Assembly: GCA_003213235.1 (NCBI GenBank)
Contig: QCNJ01000015.1
Location: forward strand, 1-42,715
Source: Prochlorococcus sp. AG-424-P18
GTDB taxonomy: Bacteria; Cyanobacteriota; Cyanobacteriia; PCC-6307; Cyanobiaceae
DNA: 42,715 nt
Direction of reading: 5' to 3'
In this document: piece by piece, positions 38,808 to 42,715 of the stretch
How positions within the stretch are numbered: position 1 is the first letter of the stretch
Layout of the letters: every line of letters starts with the position of its first letter
Notes under the pieces: model-generated
The model's database searches: none
Told to the model about the DNA's origin: nothing
Seen by the model: the letters and a program-made list of their open reading frames with translations, nothing else
Translations under genes and position numbers: made by a program

Positions 38808-40118
38808 TTAAAGATCTTTATGTGTATAGATAGCCTTTCCTGATGAAAAATCATCAACTATATTCCCATCACCCTTTAGGAAATATTTATAAGTTACCAA
38901 ACCTTCTAGACCTACAGGTCCCCTTGGTGGAAGAGTCTGAGTAGATATACCAACTTCAGCTCCGAATCCATATCTAAAGCCATCTGCAAACCTAGTAGAG
39001 CAATTATGAAAAACACCTGCACTATCGACTACATTCATAAATTTATTAGCAATATGTGAATTTTCAGTAATTATTCCATCTGTATGTTTTGAACTATATT
39101 TTTGAATATGTGTAATTGCATCCTCGAGATCATCAACAATTTTTATCGATAAAATCAAATCCAAATATTCAGTTTTCCAATCTTCTAGACTAGCCTCATA
39201 TTTTACCCCTAATTCAACTGATCTCTTATCTCCAATTAATTTAACATCATTAGATTTAAATAAAGGGATGGCCTTTTCTAAAAAAGCTGGTGCGATATCT
39301 TTATGGACTAATAAAGTTTCGATAGCATTACATGCTGCAGGATATTGAATTTTGCTATCCAAAGCGACTGATAAAGCCATCTCTAGGTTTGCCTCAATAT
39401 CTATAAACAAATGACAAATTCCATCAGCATGGCCTAACACAGGAATTCTTGTATTCTCCTGAATAAATTTAACTAATTCATTACTTCCTCTTGGAATTAT
39501 CAAATTAATGTATTTCTCAAGATTTAACATCGCCATGCTATCTTTTCTGCTTGTTAGTAAACATATTGCATTTTTATCAAGATCTGATTCATTTAAACCT
39601 TCTTGCAATGCCCTGACTATTGCTGTATTTGTTAAATTAGCTTCACTACCACCTTTTAGCATTACTCCATTACCTGATCTTATTGCTAATGAACTAATCT
39701 GCATCACGGCATCTGGCCTTGATTCAAAAATAACCCCTAAAACTCCAATTGGTACAGTTTTTCTTTCTAAGATTAATCCCTTTGAAAGCTCTCTTTTTAT
39801 TTGAACTTGATTTACAGGATCAGCTAATTCTCCAACTTTTCTTACTCCTTCAATTCCTGAATTTAATTTTGATTTTGATAACTTTAATCTAGAAAGTAAA
39901 GCCCTAGAAATACCCTTTTTTTCTGCACTTGAATAATCCGCATTATTAGCCTCTAATATTTCTTTGGAATTTCTTTCTAGATAATCAGCCATAAAATTTA
40001 AGGCTTTTATTCGATTTTGATTTTCAGTCTGACTTATTTGTATTGATGCCAAACGAACTTTCTCTGCTTTTTCTAGAAGATCATTACCTGGTTGAGGAAC
40101 TTCAAAGATATTTGCCAT
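38808..40118 (-). CDS. proA: Gamma-glutamyl phosphate reductase
   Basis: The second enzyme of proline synthesis; it reduces gamma-glutamyl phosphate to the semialdehyde with NADPH. The 436 residues include GVLGVIFESRPDAVMQ (125-140), LIIPRGSNELV, and the catalytic Cys263 in YPAACNAIETLLVH. The C-terminus shows FADGFRYGFGAEVGISTQ and ARGPVGLEG-like PPRGPVGLEGLVTYKY. Full length. It leads the minus-strand proA-folB-lipase series. Confidence 0.97.
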   Translation of the reverse strand: MANIFEVPQPGNDLLEKAEKVRLASIQISQTENQNRIKALNFMADYLERNSKEILEANNADYSSAEKKGISRALLSRLKLSKSKLNSGIEGVRKVGELADPVNQVQIKRELSKGLILERKTVPIGVLGVIFESRPDAVMQISSLAIRSGNGVMLKGGSEANLTNTAIVRALQEGLNESDLDKNAICLLTSRKDSMAMLNLEKYINLIIPRGSNELVKFIQENTRIPVLGHADGICHLFIDIEANLEMALSVALDSKIQYPAACNAIETLLVHKDIAPAFLEKAIPLFKSNDVKLIGDKRSVELGVKYEASLEDWKTEYLDLILSIKIVDDLEDAITHIQKYSSKHTDGIITENSHIANKFMNVVDSAGVFHNCSTRFADGFRYGFGAEVGISTQTLPPRGPVGLEGLVTYKYFLKGDGNIVDDFSSGKAIYTHKDL

Positions 40119-40129
40119 AATATTTTTTA

Positions 40130-40156
40130 GTTAATTTAATAATAATTCAAATTAAC
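40130..40156. repeat. AT-rich inverted repeat between tamB-like gene and proA
   Basis: An 8-bp perfect inverted repeat (GTTAATTT / AAATTAAC, loop 11) lies between the tamB-like stop and the proA start. It has no U-tract on either strand, so it is a poor intrinsic terminator. It might be an operator or chance. Confidence 0.3.
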
Positions 40157-40184
40157 GATTCTTTAAAGTGAATTTCTTGCTGAG

Positions 40185-42715
40185 TTAATATCTAAAAAAT
40201 AATTGAACTTGACTTTTCCAATCGCCATTTGAATCATAAGAACCTAATAATTCTAAGTTTGGATTTGCCTGAAAAGTCAAAATTCCTAAAGGCGAAATAT
40301 CATCTCTACCTGGAACCGTTTGAAAAGCAAAATTTATCGCATCAGAAATATCAAGCCCTATTTCCGCGACCCAAGCTTGAGAAGAGAATTCTTCATTAGA
40401 AGATGATTGACCATCATTCTCTATATCTAAATTTTCATTGGAAAAAATATTATTTAATGAATCATTATTTTCTATTAACGCAGGATATAGAGATAACTGA
40501 AATCTTTCACTGAATGCATTAGCATTATTTAGTTGAGAAATAAATGCTCTATTTATTAAATTTGCAGAGTTACCTCCAATTAAACCAATTATTTGTGATC
40601 TGTTATAACTTGGCGTGCTCCTTAATTGGATTCTTCTATTTTCATCAGCAAAAGATAATTGATCTAAAAATCCTTCATAAGATGCTTCAATTTTTATAAG
40701 CCTTGAATTACCAATCCCAAATGATCCAAAACCACTAGAAGTCGCATTTACATCAAGATCACTCGAGATATTTGAATCCTGATTATTTTCACTTATAGGG
40801 ATAATAGAATCTGGAACTTTACTAACCAGAGAAAAATTAATAAATGGAACAACACCACTTCTTGATGCAAATAAAATATAATTATCTTTATTTTTATCAA
40901 GTTTAAATGGTGTTGTATATAGATTGGCTCTACCTTTTTTAAGATAAATTAGACCTCTAGCATTTAAATCATTACCTACCTTTCCGTTTATATTAAGGTC
41001 TAATTTGGTATCTAAATAAGCTTGAACTAATTCTGAATATTGAATTTTAAAATCTGGGCCAAGTTTTAATTTGAGATTATTAAAACTCAAATTATCCAAA
41101 TAATTAGGCAAAGTTTCTCCCAAAAGAACTGAATTCAAGATTGTTTCATTTGAAATTATTTCGATATTTTCATTATTGTTCCAATAGAGTTCTGGCCAAT
41201 CTTTTTTATCCTTCTTTCGTATACTATTTTTTTCTTTTTTATTATTTTGATTGGTGCTATTAAAATTAATAAATCCATTATTAAAAGATAGAGAACCTCC
41301 CAAAACAGGACTTTCAAATGATCCACTTAAATCAACATCAGAATCTATTAAAAAATTAAAATTATCTTTCTTTAAAGTAAATCTATTCGTTATCAAATTA
41401 ATTTCTGAATTCTCAGATTCATTCTGACTATAAAAAGGCAAAGAACCTTTTACAAAAATTTTTCCAGATTCTTCAGCATTAGCTTCTAGATTATTGATCT
41501 CTAAAGTGTCAAAATCAAAAATTATTGTACTATTAATATCTTTTATTAAATTGTTTAGAAAATCAATTTCAGAATCCTTAACTACAATAAATCCATTTAA
41601 TAAAGGTTTATTTAAAGTGCCTTTTAGAATCACTCTTAGATTTACATCACCGTCTTTAAATGTAAAGTATTCATCAGCAAAAATATCTATTAACTCAATA
41701 AATTTTCCATTCCCAATCAATCTTAGATCTAAGTTATCAGATTTATTTATTGGTATTGAACCTTCAATATTAATTGGGATTTCAGAATCATTTATTAGAA
41801 GGGAAAAATCAATATCAAAAATAGAATTATTAAATTTAACTAGTCCCTTATCAAATTTTATTATGTTATTTTTAATTGATGAATCGTTGGAGAAAATATC
41901 GCTATAGAAAGATTTTGTATCAAGATCATAAAACAAATTCATATCCAACCCTCCAAAAAAATCTTTTGGTTTATTTAAAAAAATATTAGCTGTACTTAAT
42001 GGAAATTTTTTAATTCTAAGAGAACCTTTCCCCGCTAATAATCCTCCTTCCAAATCAATAGAAAATTCCTCTTTATTATTCTTATAGTCGTCTCTAGATA
42101 CATCAAGATAGCCATTTAATTTTGCATTCAATTTATAATTTATTGGTCTATCGCCCTGAATAGTAATTTTCCCATTGTATCTACTCATAAATTTATTTAA
42201 ATATTTTCGCAAATTAAATTTATCCTCTAACAAATTACTATTTTCAATAAGGTTATTTATATAATCGATCCTCTCTTTAAATGATTTATTATCTTTATTT
42301 ATTTCCAAATCATCTAAGACATTCGATTTACTTACAGAAATAACTTTTTTATTATCAAAGTTAAAAATATCAAAAGCCGTAAGGATAGTCCAACTAGTGC
42401 TTATATCCTTGAATTCTGAATTAATTAAATTATTTTTACTTGAATCATATTCGACTTCAATTATTCCACCATCAATTGGATACAATGAGGAATTTATATA
42501 AAAAGAATTATCTTTGACGCTGAAATCAAATAATGAATTGGCTAAATTAATATTCCCATATTTGACTAAACTCCAAGCAATACGCCCATCAAGGTATGAC
42601 TGGTCTGAGGAAATTGATCCCTTACCATTAATAATTCCTTCAATTCTATCGAATTGATTTTTGTCTATAGATAATTCAAGCTCATCAAGAGGAAAATTAT
42701 CCGCTCGCCAGTTAT
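40185..42715 (-). CDS. TamB-like translocation/assembly protein (DUF490), 3' part
   Basis: The frame is open from the stop at 40185 to the right edge (842 residues visible), so the N-terminus lies outside. The sequence is a long run of beta-strand-rich repeats with alternating hydrophobic residues (for example FKIQYSELVQAYLDTKLDLN). A TamB/DUF490 C-terminal domain follows, with RGLIYLKKGRANLYTTPFKL and SQIIGLIGG, ending in WKSQVQLFFRY, a typical outer-membrane-associated terminus. TamB-type proteins span the periplasm and help lipid or outer-membrane protein transport. The C-terminal signature is the basis of the call; the cyanobacterial role is inferred. Confidence 0.85.
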   Translation of the reverse strand, partial: NWRADNFPLDELELSIDKNQFDRIEGIINGKGSISSDQSYLDGRIAWSLVKYGNINLANSLFDFSVKDNSFYINSSLYPIDGGIIEVEYDSSKNNLINSEFKDISTSWTILTAFDIFNFDNKKVISVSKSNVLDDLEINKDNKSFKERIDYINNLIENSNLLEDKFNLRKYLNKFMSRYNGKITIQGDRPINYKLNAKLNGYLDVSRDDYKNNKEEFSIDLEGGLLAGKGSLRIKKFPLSTANIFLNKPKDFFGGLDMNLFYDLDTKSFYSDIFSNDSSIKNNIIKFDKGLVKFNNSIFDIDFSLLINDSEIPINIEGSIPINKSDNLDLRLIGNGKFIELIDIFADEYFTFKDGDVNLRVILKGTLNKPLLNGFIVVKDSEIDFLNNLIKDINSTIIFDFDTLEINNLEANAEESGKIFVKGSLPFYSQNESENSEINLITNRFTLKKDNFNFLIDSDVDLSGSFESPVLGGSLSFNNGFINFNSTNQNNKKEKNSIRKKDKKDWPELYWNNNENIEIISNETILNSVLLGETLPNYLDNLSFNNLKLKLGPDFKIQYSELVQAYLDTKLDLNINGKVGNDLNARGLIYLKKGRANLYTTPFKLDKNKDNYILFASRSGVVPFINFSLVSKVPDSIIPISENNQDSNISSDLDVNATSSGFGSFGIGNSRLIKIEASYEGFLDQLSFADENRRIQLRSTPSYNRSQIIGLIGGNSANLINRAFISQLNNANAFSERFQLSLYPALIENNDSLNNIFSNENLDIENDGQSSSNEEFSSQAWVAEIGLDISDAINFAFQTVPGRDDISPLGILTFQANPNLELLGSYDSNGDWKSQVQLFFRY

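Noticed and set aside
1..42715. tRNA, rRNA or known cyanobacterial small RNA genes
   Set aside because: No cloverleaf, rRNA block or recognised conserved motif was found by eye in the intergenic regions; a covariance-model scan would be decisive.

Overview
The window looks like core chromosome of a high-light Prochlorococcus. It is very AT-rich and densely packed. It carries a Pcb-type divinyl-chlorophyll antenna gene, ndhD, glgA, the menD/menB phylloquinone genes and several cyanobacteria-specific unknown families (DUF1350, DUF760, DUF4336, DUF3721). I see no rRNA, tRNA, CRISPR array, insertion sequence or prophage. The assignment to genus is recognition of protein families, not a database search.

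Layout. Positions 1-593 hold the 5' part of a GltS-like Na+/glutamate symporter (minus strand). A strong hairpin terminator separates it from pcb (684-1742, minus). A small-gene zone follows (1.99-3.25 kb): a 58-residue plus-strand ORF, a minus-strand HTH/excisionase-like 77-residue protein, and a hisS operon with two small unknown genes behind it. At 4.6-5.05 kb lies an odd protein with a glycine-every-fifth-residue repeat, a His-rich linker and a DUF3721 tail. A DnaQ-like exonuclease (minus) and a DUF1350 hydrolase (plus) come next.

From 6.7 to 13.2 kb a minus-strand series runs comB, nitrilase, amidase, murI, polyprenyl diphosphate synthase and acs in transcription order. comB seems to use a non-canonical ATT start. 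Plus-strand aroA, an MnmC/MnmD-like methyltransferase and glmU follow (13.4-17.0 kb), then minus-strand murF, glgA, menB and menD (17.0-22.5 kb). A short divergent gap leads to lepB and a DUF760 gene.

A five-gene minus-strand operon (23.5-28.6 kb) encodes a pseudo-GTPase-like DUF697 membrane protein, a manganese-type ABC importer (binding lipoprotein, ATPase, permease) and a DUF4336 protein. The opposite-strand run 28.8-37.8 kb encodes an RG-rich small protein overlapping trpS, then thrS, glk, thrB, ndhD and an M3 oligopeptidase. The window ends with minus-strand lipase-like, folB, proA and a TamB-like gene that runs off the right edge.

Functionally this is housekeeping: translation (hisS, trpS, thrS), envelope building (murI, murF, glmU, amidase, lepB, tamB), quinone and photosynthetic electron transport (menB, menD, prenyl synthase, ndhD, pcb) and central metabolism (acs, glgA, glk, aroA, thrB, proA, folB). 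The most unusual points are the repeat/DUF3721 protein with an apparent internal translation start, the ATT start of comB, and the DUF697/DUF4336 partners of the Mn importer. None amounts to a convincing large new system.
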